Counted from the first letter of the stretch, positions 16,682 to 25,410 are shown. The stretch: DNA of 64,000 nt from Geothrix limicola (GCF_030268085.1 NZ_BSDE01000001.1:868001-932000); one strand, 5' to 3'. Made by a program: numbers and translations. Notes: generated by a model not told the origin, from the letters alone.

Positions 16682-16879
16682 GGAGGATCCTGGCCCAGTG
16701 GGCGGTACGGGAGATGTCAAAGGCATCGGCCAGTGGCCGAACTCCGATCAGACCTGGACAGCCAGACCCGTGAATGGGCGGACTGAGCGCACTGAAAGGG
16801 GATGAACCACTGTGGCAGGTGCCGAGCGGCCCCTGCAAGGGTGGATGCCAATTTTTGATGCTTGAAAGCAGGGAGAAGT

Positions 16880-18592
16880 TTACGACTGATCGGCCTGCGG
16901 CGCCATTGCCTCTTCATTTCGTTGGACCGGAAGGAAAATCTGGACGAGGGTGCCCTGGCCGGGACTGCTTTCCACTTCGATCTGCCAGCCCATGGCCTCG
17001 ATGAATTTGTAGACCAGGCTCATGCCCAGTCCTGATCCCTCTTCAAAGCTTCCCGCGAAGGGCACAAACAGGCGGTCCAGCTGCTCGGGCGTCATGCCGC
17101 AGCCGTTATCGGAGACGGTGAGTCGAATGGAGGCCTCGCTGACGAGACAGGCCAGCCGCACCGATGGCGCGGGCACGTGCTTGACCGCCTTGCGGGCGTT
17201 GCTGAGCAGGTTCATCAGGGCCCGGTGGAGGCCCGTGGGATCCGCCTGGATCCACACCGGAGGCACGGGTTCCATGGCCAGCGTCAGGCCCACGGTGCGC
17301 GGGTCCATCTCCCAGCTGGAACGCACCTCTTCGAGGATCTTGGGAAGGAACAGCACGGCGCCGTTGGGGGAGGCCACCTTGGCGAAATCCAGGAAGTCCG
17401 ACACGATGGCCCCGACCCGGTGGGTTTCCCGCTCCAGGATGCCCAGCACACGGGTGCGCACCTCTTCGGGAGAGCCTTCCCGGCCCAGCAGCTGGACGCA
17501 TCCGCTGATGGAGGCCAGGGGGTTTCGGAGTTCGTGGGCGAGTCCTGCGGTCAGCTGCCCGATGGCCGCCAGCCTTTCGCTGATGCGGGTGCGCTCCTCC
17601 AGGGCCTTGAGGTCCGTGAGGTCCTGGAACAGCAGGAGCTGCCCGGATTCGATGCCCGAGGAATCGCGAAGCGAGGCCAGGTGTCCGCCGAGGATACGGC
17701 GCTCCTTGCCAGGCCCGGGGAGCACCACTTCGAACCGGTGCTCACGCCCCCGGCGCCAGGGGATGGGATCGCCGATGGGCAGCAGGTCTTGAATGGGCGC
17801 CCCCGTGGTGATCGGCAGCCCCAGGATGGCCTCGGCGGCGGGGTTGGCGGACGTGATCAGGCCTTTCAGATCCAGCGTGATCAGCCCCGAGCTCATGGAC
17901 TCCACCACGCGCTGGTGCAGGGCGGACAGCTTGTCTACGGCGGCTTCGCTGTCCTTGAGGTCGGTGCGGAGCCGGTCCAGGTTCCTCCGGATGAGCACGA
18001 CCACCAGGGTTGCCGCGAAGACCTGCAGGGAGGCGATGCCGAGCAGGTAGGAGAGGCGGCCCTGGTCCGGTTCCCCCATCTCGCCTGAAAGGCCGAAGGG
18101 GGGGAACAGGTTGAAGGCGAAGCCGAGCACCAGGAAGACGTGGGTCAGCGACGAGGCGACCCCGACCCACACGATCTCCACCGTGCTGAGGTAGAAGGCC
18201 GAGGCCAGGACGGGAAAGATGTAGAGCGTGGCGAAGCGCTCCTGGACCACCCCGTGGAACGCGATGATCAGGGTGACCATGGCCAGGTCCAGCGCGAGGT
18301 TCCACCAGATCCAGGCCTTCGGGGGCGTGCTGAACAGGTGCCCCGAGGCCAGCTGGCTGCGTCCCGACTCCCAGGCCGATTCGGCGAACATCAGCAGGAG
18401 GACCAGGAGGTAGGCCAGTTCCCCCGGGCCCGAAGGCCTGGTGTCGATGGGCAGGGCGGCATGCAGGATCAGCAGGCCGAAGGTGGCGAACAGGCGGAAG
18501 GAGAGCGGAAGGAAGGGGGCGCTCGGGTCTGATACACCCAACCGGTCCAATGTGCGCTGGAGCATAGCGTTCATGGTGCCCGAATCTGCCAT
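16880..18592 (-). CDS. Membrane sensor histidine kinase (NtrB/PilS type)
   Basis: The 570-residue kinase has about six N-terminal TM helices (33-205), a short coiled linker, a PAS domain (about 225-335), a HisKA box AGLAHELRNPLASISG with His353, and a complete HATPase domain (N-box NLLSNARKAV, G1 DNGCGM, G2 GSGLGMSL). The layout resembles PilS or NtrB-like kinases that pair with sigma54 activators. No response regulator gene is in the window. The start codon lies three bases from that of the divergent Fur-family gene, so the promoters must overlap the coding regions or the true start may be the ATG at 18574. Confidence 0.85.
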   Translation of the reverse strand: MADSGTMNAMLQRTLDRLGVSDPSAPFLPLSFRLFATFGLLILHAALPIDTRPSGPGELAYLLVLLLMFAESAWESGRSQLASGHLFSTPPKAWIWWNLALDLAMVTLIIAFHGVVQERFATLYIFPVLASAFYLSTVEIVWVGVASSLTHVFLVLGFAFNLFPPFGLSGEMGEPDQGRLSYLLGIASLQVFAATLVVVLIRRNLDRLRTDLKDSEAAVDKLSALHQRVVESMSSGLITLDLKGLITSANPAAEAILGLPITTGAPIQDLLPIGDPIPWRRGREHRFEVVLPGPGKERRILGGHLASLRDSSGIESGQLLLFQDLTDLKALEERTRISERLAAIGQLTAGLAHELRNPLASISGCVQLLGREGSPEEVRTRVLGILERETHRVGAIVSDFLDFAKVASPNGAVLFLPKILEEVRSSWEMDPRTVGLTLAMEPVPPVWIQADPTGLHRALMNLLSNARKAVKHVPAPSVRLACLVSEASIRLTVSDNGCGMTPEQLDRLFVPFAGSFEEGSGLGMSLVYKFIEAMGWQIEVESSPGQGTLVQIFLPVQRNEEAMAPQADQS

Positions 18593-18595
18593 CCT

Positions 18596-19036
18596 ATGGG
18601 CGTGTCCAACACCGCCGCCTCATCCACCCCATCCCTCCGAGCCGCCGGCATGCGGCAGACCCCGCAGCGCGAAGGCATCCTCCACGTGCTGAAGGACTCC
18701 GACCGGCCCCTGACGGTGGAGGAAATCTGGGAGCGCATGCCCGAGCGGCGATCAGGCCTGCCGACGGTGTACCGGAACCTGGAGCGCTTCGTGCGCGAGG
18801 GCTGGGCCGAGAGCATCCTCGGCGCGGATCAGGTGATGCGCTTCGTCCGCTGCGATTCGCGCCACCACCACCACCACCTGCAATGCGAGCGCTGTGGCCG
18901 CACGGCGGAGGTGGATGCCTGCGGTCTGGAAGAGTCCTTGAGGAAACTGGAATCCCTCTCCGGTTTCCAGATCACGCGCCATCAACTCATGCTCTTCGGC
19001 CTTTGCGGAGCCTGCAGTGCTGAAAAAGATCGTTGA
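18596..19036 (+). CDS. Fur/PerR/Zur-family metalloregulator
   Basis: A 146-residue protein with the Fur-family winged helix (MRQTPQREGILHVL, then GLPTVYRNLERFVREGWAE) and the C-terminal metal-binding region HHHHHLQCERCGRTAEVDAC plus CGAC, giving the structural zinc site Cys-x2-Cys and Cys-x2-Cys. It could respond to iron, zinc or peroxide. The His run at the dimerisation hinge does not decide between Fur, Zur and PerR. Its stop codon overlaps the -35 element of the downstream tRNA-Gly promoter. Confidence 0.85.
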   Translation: MGVSNTAASSTPSLRAAGMRQTPQREGILHVLKDSDRPLTVEEIWERMPERRSGLPTVYRNLERFVREGWAESILGADQVMRFVRCDSRHHHHHLQCERCGRTAEVDACGLEESLRKLESLSGFQITRHQLMLFGLCGACSAEKDR

Positions 19037-19061
19037 CCGGATCGCGCGCCATTGCTAGTCT
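19033..19061 (+). promoter_or_regulatory. Sigma70-type promoter of tRNA-Gly
   Basis: TTGACC (19033-19038), a 17-base spacer and TAGTCT (19056-19061) lie 12 bases before the tRNA-Gly 5-prime end. The -35 element overlaps the stop codon of the upstream Fur-family gene. Confidence 0.6.
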
Positions 19062-19072
19062 TGATGTCTAAC

Positions 19073-19147
<75 letters not shown>

Positions 19148-19151
19148 CTAA

Positions 19152-19173
19152 CCGGGCCGCGCAAGCGGCCCGG
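19152..19173 (+). terminator. Hairpin after tRNA-Gly
   Basis: A perfect 9-bp GC stem CCGGGCCGC/GCGGCCCGG closed by GCAA and followed by ATCGTTT. It could separate the tRNA-Gly and tRNA-Cys transcripts or act as a processing site. Confidence 0.65.
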
Positions 19174-19200
19174 ATCGTTTGAAAACCAGTGCAACACCAA

Positions 19201-19275
19201 GGCGCCGTAGCCAAGTGGTAAGGCCCGGGACTGCAAATCCTGTATTCATCGGTTCGATTCCGATCGGCGCCTCCA
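19201..19275 (+). tRNA. tRNA-Cys (anticodon GCA)
   Basis: Acceptor GGCGCCG/CGGCGCC, D-arm AGCCAAGTGGTAAGGC, anticodon loop CTGCAAA with GCA, T-arm CGGTTCGATTCCG and encoded CCA. Its 3-prime end is duplicated downstream (see repeat entries). Confidence 0.95.
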
Positions 19276-19344
19276 ACCAGCCCCCGCAAGGGGGCTTTCT
19301 CGTGCCGATCGGAATCGAAGTCGAGGATGGCGCGCAGGTAGGCC
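19256..19344 (+). repeat. 89-bp direct repeat, copy 1 (tRNA-Cys 3-prime end + terminator + inverted T-arm)
   Basis: This segment starts inside the tRNA-Cys T-arm. It contains the tRNA end, a terminator hairpin (AGCCCCC-GCAA-GGGGGCT at 19279-19296, then TTCT) and a perfect 16-bp inverted copy of the T-arm sequence (19253-19268 against 19304-19319). It recurs at 19418-19506 with two mismatches. The unit thus encloses the terminator between inverted copies of the tRNA T-arm. Confidence 0.9.
19279..19300 (+). terminator. Terminator of tRNA-Cys
   Basis: A 7-bp stem AGCCCCC/GGGGGCT with a GCAA loop, followed by TTCT. The same hairpin is copied at 19441-19458 in the second repeat. Confidence 0.75.
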
Positions 19345-19417
19345 CCGCCTCGGGCGCCACTGAATGTGGCGGCCGGGGCGAAGGGGGCCGTGCGCAGCCA
19401 GCGCGCGGCGGGAACCG

Positions 19418-19506
19418 GATTCCGATCGGCGCCTCCAACCAGCCCCCGCAAGGGGGCTTTCTCATGCCGATCGGAATCGAAGTCGCGGATGGCGCGCAGG
19501 TAGGCC
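19418..19506 (+). repeat. 89-bp direct repeat, copy 2 (partial tRNA-Cys relic)
   Basis: This copy matches 19256-19344 at 87 of 89 positions with an offset of 162 bases. It carries only the 3-prime part of tRNA-Cys from the T-arm on, so it is a tRNA fragment and not a gene. The spacer between the copies (19345-19417) is very GC-rich. Confidence 0.9.
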
Positions 19507-19578
19507 GCGGACCCGCGCACGTCGCGCCACACCCGTTTCAGTCGTCGGGCGATCCCTTCCCGGATCGCCCGTCAGCGT

Positions 19579-20157
19579 TCACATATGTTCGGGCTGGGGG
19601 ACTGGGCGATCGTCAGTGACTTGCTTCGCGGCGGAACCCGATGCCAGGCCCAGAATCACGCCCAGCGCCAACGACCACAGGGCCGCCAGGCCCACCTGGA
19701 AGTCCACGGGCAGGCTGAAGGTGAGCGTGTGGGCGGGAATCCAGAACCAGACGAGGGTCCGAATCGCGGGCGCCATGCCGTCGAAACCGCGCCGACCCAG
19801 GATGAGGTTGTCTTCCAGGCGATGGAACAGCATCATCTGGGGCCCGAAGAATACGTTGGTGAGGGTTGATAGCGCGAAGGCCCAGCCCATGCCGGTTCCG
19901 AGGAAGGCCGGCAGGATGTGGTGATCCAGAAGCGCCTTGGTGAACCCCTTCATGCCGACGAATCCGGCCTTGATCACCAGCCCGAGCAGGGCCCAGGCAA
20001 GGACCTTGGCCGAGAGTTGGAGGGGGGTGCAGGGCAGGGTGAAGCGGCGGGCCCTCAGGCTGGCCGCCACCAGTTCCCCCAGCGTGCCCAGGAGGCCGAA
20101 TTGGAGCGCGGCGGACAGGAAGGGGTGGGCCTGCACCCAGAGGCGATAGGTATCCAT
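19579..20157 (-). CDS. Integral membrane protein of unknown function
   Basis: A 192-residue protein with four or five hydrophobic helices (about 13-33, 48-70, 84-104, 130-150 and 158-178). A conserved-looking segment GWAFALSTLTNVFFGPQMMLFHRLEDNLI recalls Mpv17/PMP22-like bacterial membrane proteins, but I cannot confirm that. It lies alone between the tRNA repeat region and mnmA, reading away from mnmA by only 48 bases. No catalytic motif is visible. Confidence 0.65.
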   Translation of the reverse strand: MDTYRLWVQAHPFLSAALQFGLLGTLGELVAASLRARRFTLPCTPLQLSAKVLAWALLGLVIKAGFVGMKGFTKALLDHHILPAFLGTGMGWAFALSTLTNVFFGPQMMLFHRLEDNLILGRRGFDGMAPAIRTLVWFWIPAHTLTFSLPVDFQVGLAALWSLALGVILGLASGSAAKQVTDDRPVPQPEHM

Positions 20158-20205
20158 GCCTGCAGGCTACCGGGGGCCGGGCCGGGCGGGGGTCACAGCC
20201 CGCTT

Positions 20206-21333
20206 TCAGCGGCCGTCGATCCAGCCGCCGCCAAGCACCTCGCCATCGCGGTAGAAGACCACGGCCTGGCCTGGCGCGATGGCGCGCTGGGGTTCGGCGA
20301 AGGCCACCTTCACCCGGCCGTCGGGAAGCGGGATGACGATGGCCTCGGCCTCAGGGGCGCGGCTCCGGATGCGGGCCTCGCAGGCGATGGGTGCCGCCGG
20401 GGCCCCATCGACCCAGCTCAGCTCCCGCGCCACGAGGTCCCGGGACATCAGGCCCGATTCCGGCCCCAGCCAGATGGTGTTGGTGTCTGGATCGATCCGA
20501 ACGACATAGAGCGGCTCGGTGGAAGCCACCCCCAAACCGCGCCGCTGGCCGATGGTGTGCCTCCAATAGCCCTGATGGTGACCCAGGACACGACCGTCCA
20601 GGTGCCGGATCTCGCCTTCGCCCCGTCCGGGATCGCGCCCTTCAGATTCCAGGAAGGCATCGTAGCGGTCCTGGGTCACGAAGCAGATTTCCTGGCTTTC
20701 GGCTTTTTCGGCCAGATGCAGCCCCAATTCGGCGCCCAGCTGGCGGACCTCGGGTTTCGTGAGGTGGGCCAGGGGGAACAAGGTTCGGGCGAGGCTCTCC
20801 TGGGTGTGGTGGAAAAGGAAATAGCTCTGATCCTTCGCGGCGTCGGATGCCTTTCGGAGGTGCCATTTCCCCTCGGCGAGGGAGATGGTCGAGTAGTGTC
20901 CGGTTGCGACGAAAGCCGCATCCATGGAATTGGCCCGATCCATGAGCGCAGAGAATTTAAGGTGTTGATTGCAACGGATGCAAGGGCTTGGGGTTTCGCC
21001 GTTCAAATACCCTTGGATGAAACCTTCGATGACGGTGTCGCGGAACTTCGCCTCGAAGTCCATCACGTAGTGCGGAAATCCCATCTCATAAGCCACTCGG
21101 CGAGCATCTTGGAAGTCATCCAAAGTGCAACACTTCCCGTCCGAATCTCGGGTCGTCTTCTTGTCGAAGAGTTGCATGGAAATGCCAATGACCTCGTACC
21201 CTGCGTGGTGAAGGAGGGCCGCCATGACCGAGCTGTCGACACCTCCGGACATGGCCGCGAGGATGCGGTCGCCCTGGCGCAAGGTTGGATGGGTGCGCAG
21301 GGGAGCCAGGGCGAAATCAAGCAGGTCACTCAA
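20206..21333 (-). CDS. mnmA: tRNA-specific 2-thiouridylase
   Basis: MnmA makes the 2-thio group of U34 in tRNA-Lys, -Glu and -Gln using sulfur relayed from IscS. The 375-residue protein shows the PP-loop SGGVDSS (29-35), the CIRC motif with the nucleophile Cys118, and the second catalytic Cys217 in SQEICFV. The TTG start at 21333 is two bases after the end of lptFG and has GAGGA eight bases upstream; no ATG lies near the expected N-terminus. Part of a kdsD-lptFG-mnmA run. The window also carries tRNA-Gln(TTG), one of its substrates. Confidence 0.94.
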   Translation of the reverse strand: MSDLLDFALAPLRTHPTLRQGDRILAAMSGGVDSSVMAALLHHAGYEVIGISMQLFDKKTTRDSDGKCCTLDDFQDARRVAYEMGFPHYVMDFEAKFRDTVIEGFIQGYLNGETPSPCIRCNQHLKFSALMDRANSMDAAFVATGHYSTISLAEGKWHLRKASDAAKDQSYFLFHHTQESLARTLFPLAHLTKPEVRQLGAELGLHLAEKAESQEICFVTQDRYDAFLESEGRDPGRGEGEIRHLDGRVLGHHQGYWRHTIGQRRGLGVASTEPLYVVRIDPDTNTIWLGPESGLMSRDLVARELSWVDGAPAAPIACEARIRSRAPEAEAIVIPLPDGRVKVAFAEPQRAIAPGQAVVFYRDGEVLGGGWIDGR

Positions 21334-21335
21334 GA

Positions 21336-23576
21336 TCAGGTCCTCAGTCGCCGGAGGCGCAGGAACGAGGCCGCCAACAGCAGGAGAAGGGGGGCGAGAA
21401 CGCCCCAGTAGGCTGGAATTTCGGAAGCTCGGGCGGCGCCTCCGAAGAGGGTCTGGAGCCCGAGGAAGATGAGCCCCGCGACCAAGCCGGCGCCAAGGGC
21501 CTGGCCACGACCCTGTCGGGGTCCCGGGAAGGCGTACGAGAGCATGGCCAGGGCCAGGCAGGGACCTGCCAACCAGCCCAGGATCCTTCCCCACAACATG
21601 TAGGCCCGCTCGGGATCCGGAGCCCAGGCCTGCCAGCGGATCAGATCCAGGGTGCGCGCCTCCTCGGCGTTGGCTGCGTTGCGCAGGGCCTGGGAAGGGA
21701 ACAGGCGCTCGGCTGGAGGGCCCTGAACCAGACGCAGTCCACCCCAGGCCAGGGCCTCTGAATGGGAATCCCCCATGCGCCAGTGCAGCAGGATCGGGGC
21801 TTCGCCTGGGGCCTTGAGGGGAAATCCCCACCGTTGCTCAGCCTGGAGGTGCCAAAGCACACCGGTCGATCCAAGGTAGAGCCAGGGCTTGGTCGCGGTG
21901 GCGTTCTGGGATCGCTTGAGGATTTGTCTGTAGAGCGTGTTGGCACGGCCCATGGCGAAAGGCGCCACGCCGACCTGGAGAAGCAGTGTGAGACCGGCCA
22001 CCAGGCCCCAGGCCCATCGGCTGCTCCAAAGCCACCGCAGGAGGCTCACGCCCCCCGCCCGGAGGGCCAGCCACTCCCGGTTCAAGGCGGCCTCTGAAAG
22101 GGTCAGGAGGGATCCAAGCAGGAAGGCCATCGGAAGGGCGACCACCAGAAACGGCGGAAGATTCCAGATCCAATATCGAACAAAAACAATAAAATGGACA
22201 CCATTCTTCGACAGATCTCCCGCCAGGGTCGCGTACTCCACCAGCAGGTTCAGCACGAGCAGGCTGCCAAGGGCTGAGGCCCAATTTCGCCACCAGGCGA
22301 GGGTGGCCCAATGTCTCAGCACCCCGTGCTGGGTGCCCTTGCCATGCAGCCAGCAAAGGGCGGAATCCTTGGATCGCTGAAGGCGGCCGAGAAGGGGGTT
22401 CAGTTGGTGTCGAAACGGCCTGAAGACCGGCGCCAACTGTCTTATCAATCGACTGGAATGGTGGGGCTTGAGGCGTTCACGCAGGAGGAGCCAGCCACCC
22501 ACAAGGAAGGGGATCGGCACCAGGAGCATGGGGGCAATGGTTTGAATCTTTCCACCCATCCACATGTTTTCAAAGTACTTCATCACCAGGTAATAAAGCA
22601 TGATGATGCCGAGGCTCTTGAGGATCGCGCCCCCTCGGTAGAACCGGGGATGGCCAAACCCCAGGGCGATCCCCAGCAGCAACAAAGCCGCGGCGGCCAG
22701 GGGCAGCGTTACCCGTCGGCAGAATTCCTGAGCCGCCTGCAGGCGCTGCTCCTTGGATTCCGGCGTTGCTTCGGCGAGGGGCGACGAGGCCCAGAGCTTG
22801 CGGAGCAGGGCCGCCGAGCTTTCGTAGCGCATGGGCGTCGGGGGTAGCAGACGGGTGCCTGCGGCGATGGCGAACCGGAGGACCTGCTCCTTCTGGCTCA
22901 GGTGCAGGACGCTCCCTGCTCCGGAGGTCTGGTAGAGCGCCCCCTGGAGCCCGGAGAGGTGAAGCTGCAGCTCGGATGATCCGTCAGGCTTGGCTTCAAG
23001 GGCGTAGGTCATGGAGGAGGCCGTCAGGTGCTGCACCCCCTGGGGTGTGGACTCCATGATGTGGATCTGCCCCTCGGGAGACACCCAGAAGGCTGAGTGG
23101 GGCGCGCTCGGGGGAAACCAGGGTGGGGCACCGGGCCGAAGGAACCTGGCCTTGGCCTCCTCGGCCATTCGGACCTTGATGGACTGTTGGATTCGCGCCG
23201 CAGCGGGAACCAGGAAATGGGCATTGAGGGTGGCGAGCAGCACCAGCCAGAAGGACATGCGGATCCAGGGTGCCGTCCAGGTGCGCCGTCCGGCGCCGAG
23301 TCCCTGGGCTGCCACGAGTTCGGAGCCTTCCATCATCTGCTGGGTTCCCAGGAGGCCGCCGAGGACCGCCGCCATGGGGATGACCGTCCCCAGGTTTTCG
23401 GGCATGGAGGTCAGCAGCAGCGGCACGAGCCAGCGGAGTGGAGCGCCTTCTGAAAAGATCTCTCGGGAGATGGCAACCATCTCCCAGGACAGGAGGAGGA
23501 ACCCATAGAACAGAAGGGCACCCAGGAACGGGGTGGCCCAGCGTCTCAGGACGTATCGCGTCAGCAAAGGAGGCAC
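21336..23576 (-). CDS. Fused LptF-LptG permease of the LPS export system
   Basis: About 746 residues made of two YjgP/YjgQ permease units in one chain. The first has TM helices near 15-35, 60-85, 95-115 and 290-370, with a periplasmic beta-jellyroll between them. The second starts near residue 420, with TM segments near 425-445 and 470-530 and again at the C-terminus. In E. coli LptF and LptG are separate proteins that form the inner-membrane channel lifting LPS with LptB2. I choose the GTG at 23576, because the AT-rich stretch upstream (23586-23630) looks like a promoter (TTGTAT ... CATTAT) rather than coding sequence. A TTG at 23630 is the longer alternative. Confidence 0.82.
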   Translation of the reverse strand: MPPLLTRYVLRRWATPFLGALLFYGFLLLSWEMVAISREIFSEGAPLRWLVPLLLTSMPENLGTVIPMAAVLGGLLGTQQMMEGSELVAAQGLGAGRRTWTAPWIRMSFWLVLLATLNAHFLVPAAARIQQSIKVRMAEEAKARFLRPGAPPWFPPSAPHSAFWVSPEGQIHIMESTPQGVQHLTASSMTYALEAKPDGSSELQLHLSGLQGALYQTSGAGSVLHLSQKEQVLRFAIAAGTRLLPPTPMRYESSAALLRKLWASSPLAEATPESKEQRLQAAQEFCRRVTLPLAAAALLLLGIALGFGHPRFYRGGAILKSLGIIMLYYLVMKYFENMWMGGKIQTIAPMLLVPIPFLVGGWLLLRERLKPHHSSRLIRQLAPVFRPFRHQLNPLLGRLQRSKDSALCWLHGKGTQHGVLRHWATLAWWRNWASALGSLLVLNLLVEYATLAGDLSKNGVHFIVFVRYWIWNLPPFLVVALPMAFLLGSLLTLSEAALNREWLALRAGGVSLLRWLWSSRWAWGLVAGLTLLLQVGVAPFAMGRANTLYRQILKRSQNATATKPWLYLGSTGVLWHLQAEQRWGFPLKAPGEAPILLHWRMGDSHSEALAWGGLRLVQGPPAERLFPSQALRNAANAEEARTLDLIRWQAWAPDPERAYMLWGRILGWLAGPCLALAMLSYAFPGPRQGRGQALGAGLVAGLIFLGLQTLFGGAARASEIPAYWGVLAPLLLLLAASFLRLRRLRT

Positions 23577-23651
23577 CTTGAGGTCAATATTTGACTTTCG
23601 ATAATGTATATTATGTAACCTTGAATACAAACCAGCGAACTGGCCCGCGAA

Positions 23652-24638
23652 TCATAAGACCTTGGCTGCCAAGAGATCGTGGATGTGCAGGACACCGCAC
23701 GGAGCTCCCTTCCGGGTCACGATGAGAAAGGTGATCTTCCGGGCCTCCATGGTTCCGGCCGCTTCCAAGGCCAAAGCCTCTTCATCGATGGTGGATGGCG
23801 TCCGGGTCATGATGCGTTCCGCGGTCAGATCCAAGGGATTGCCGCCTTCCTTTTCAGACCTTTCCAATGCGCGGCGGATGTCCCCATCCGTCACGACCCC
23901 GGACAGAACCGATCCCTTCATGACGCTGGTCATGCCGAGCCGACCTTCAGTCATGGCTTTCAACACCTGGGTCAAAGAGGCCTCGGGCGGCACATTGGGC
24001 CACGAATCGTGCATTAAGGGGCCAACTTTGATGAGTTTGGCTCCAAGACTTCCACCGGGATGGTTCAAGGCGAAGAGGTCCCGGGTGAAGCCCTTCCGAA
24101 CCATGAGGCTTCCGGCCAGGAGGTCGCCCCAGACCAACTGGAGGGTGGTGCTCGCCATGGGCGCAAGATCCAAGGGGCAACCCTCCCCGAGGGGCAGCCG
24201 ATAGCTGAAGGTCCAATCCGCGGCCACTCCCAGGCTGCTTTCGGGTTTGGCCGTGATGGCTGCGAGGGGGATTTCCAGACGAAGGAGGCTGGGAAGCAGC
24301 CGCACCACTTCCTCGCTCTCACCGCTGTTCGAAAGGGCCAGAACCGAATCCTCGGGCGTCACCATGCCGAGGTCGCCGTGCAGGGCTTCCGCAGGATGGA
24401 GGAAGAAACTCGGACACCCGGTGGATGCGAGGGTGGCGGAGATCTTCTGTGCGACGAGCCCCGACTTGCCCATGCCGGTCAGGACGACGCGTCCGGGTCG
24501 GGCCACCACCATGCTGGTCCAGTCGTCAACCTTGCGGGCATCCCAACCGCCCCTGAGGTCGTCGAGTGCTCTGCGGGCCGCGTCCAGTACGGCGTTTCCA
24601 ACTTCCAGTGCCCCGGCACCCTCGTTCTCATCCTTCAC
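23652..24638 (-). CDS. kdsD: Arabinose-5-phosphate isomerase (KdsD/KpsF)
   Basis: The 328-residue protein has an N-terminal SIS sugar-isomerase domain (about 40-190, with VVLTGMGKSGLVAQKISATL, FFLHPAEALHGDLGM and LALSNSGESEEV) and two C-terminal CBS domains. It interconverts ribulose-5-phosphate and arabinose-5-phosphate, the first step to the Kdo sugar of LPS. It begins with GTG. Its position just upstream of lptFG makes LPS biogenesis the shared theme. Confidence 0.92.
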   Translation of the reverse strand: MKDENEGAGALEVGNAVLDAARRALDDLRGGWDARKVDDWTSMVVARPGRVVLTGMGKSGLVAQKISATLASTGCPSFFLHPAEALHGDLGMVTPEDSVLALSNSGESEEVVRLLPSLLRLEIPLAAITAKPESSLGVAADWTFSYRLPLGEGCPLDLAPMASTTLQLVWGDLLAGSLMVRKGFTRDLFALNHPGGSLGAKLIKVGPLMHDSWPNVPPEASLTQVLKAMTEGRLGMTSVMKGSVLSGVVTDGDIRRALERSEKEGGNPLDLTAERIMTRTPSTIDEEALALEAAGTMEARKITFLIVTRKGAPCGVLHIHDLLAAKVL

Positions 24639-24674
24639 TGCGCAGACTCCGATGCTATGACGAGCAAGGTGTTC

Positions 24675-25298
24675 ATGCTACCAGCCCTTCTGCCCCTATT
24701 CCCCCTGCCCCAGGTCGTGCTCTTTCCGCAGACCTTTCTGCCGCTCTACATCTTCGAGCCGCGATACCAGGAGATGACGGTGGAGGTGCTCAATTCCCAC
24801 CACCACCTGGTCATCGCCCTGATGCGGGAAGCTCCAGAGGCGGGCGCCCTCGGGGAAAAGGCGCCCGTGTTTGAAACGGGCTGCCTGGCAGAAGTGGTGC
24901 GAGCAGAACCCCTCACCGGGGGCAGGTGGAACCTGCTGCTTCAAGGCAAGAACTCCGTGAAGATCCTCGAAGAAGCCCCGGGAAAGCCGTACCGTCAGGC
25001 CAGGACCGAAACTGTGCCATTCGATGCTTCGGTGCTTTGGCCGGGACCTCACCGGCGCCGCCTGATGGAATCGTTGCACGCCTACGCTGCATCCGAAGGG
25101 ATCGAAGTTCAATTGAAAGAGCTGCTCGATCTTCCCTTGGAAGACATCGGCCGATTGAACACGTTGGCCATGGCTCTGGATTTCGAGCCCACGGAACGCC
25201 AGTTCCTGCTGGAGTCGAAGGACCTTCTGACCCTCGCCGACCGCATGCTTCAGTTGCTGGATTTTGCCGTGGGCGGCCGTTCCATCCAGGGGCTCTAG
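24675..25298 (+). CDS. LON substrate-binding domain protein (Lon N-terminal-like)
   Basis: A 207-residue protein consisting only of a LON N-terminal domain: LPLFPLPQVVLFPQTFLPLYIFEPRYQEM at the start, then the beta-rich core and a helical bundle. There is no AAA+ or protease domain, so it is not the Lon protease. Stand-alone proteins of this type are common, with unclear function. The ATG at 24675 is preferred because AAGGTG lies five bases upstream and the domain begins there; another ATG at 24657 would add six residues. It is divergent from kdsD by about 36 bases. Confidence 0.85.
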   Translation: MLPALLPLFPLPQVVLFPQTFLPLYIFEPRYQEMTVEVLNSHHHLVIALMREAPEAGALGEKAPVFETGCLAEVVRAEPLTGGRWNLLLQGKNSVKILEEAPGKPYRQARTETVPFDASVLWPGPHRRRLMESLHAYAASEGIEVQLKELLDLPLEDIGRLNTLAMALDFEPTERQFLLESKDLLTLADRMLQLLDFAVGGRSIQGL

Positions 25299-25322
25299 GC
25301 TGGTTCGCCTCATTCCATTTGC

Positions 25323-25328
25323 TACACT
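25323..25328 (+). promoter_or_regulatory. -10 element (TACACT) before tRNA-Ile2
   Basis: GCTACACTG lies seven bases before the tRNA. The same GCTACACTG occurs before tRNA-Met at 33916-33924, which supports use as a shared -10 region. No convincing -35 was seen. Confidence 0.4.
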
Positions 25329-25334
25329 GGCTGC

Positions 25335-25410
25335 GGCCCTGTAGCTCAGCGGTCAGAGCTGGCGGCTCATAACCGCTTGGTCGTGGGTTCGAACCCCACC
25401 GGGGCCACCA
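25335..25410 (+). tRNA. tRNA-Ile2 (CAT anticodon, lysidine-modified)
   Basis: A cloverleaf with CAT in the anticodon loop. The body GGCCCTGTAGCTCAG and GCTCATAACCGCTTGGTCG closely match bacterial tRNA-Ile(CAU) rather than tRNA-Met. The cytidine is expected to be changed to lysidine by TilS so that it reads AUA. CCA is encoded. Confidence 0.85.

Noticed and set aside
19201-19506. An active integrated genetic island at tRNA-Cys
   Set aside because: Only about 70 bases separate the two copies of the tRNA tail and there is no integrase or cargo gene; at most it is a relic or a minimal element.
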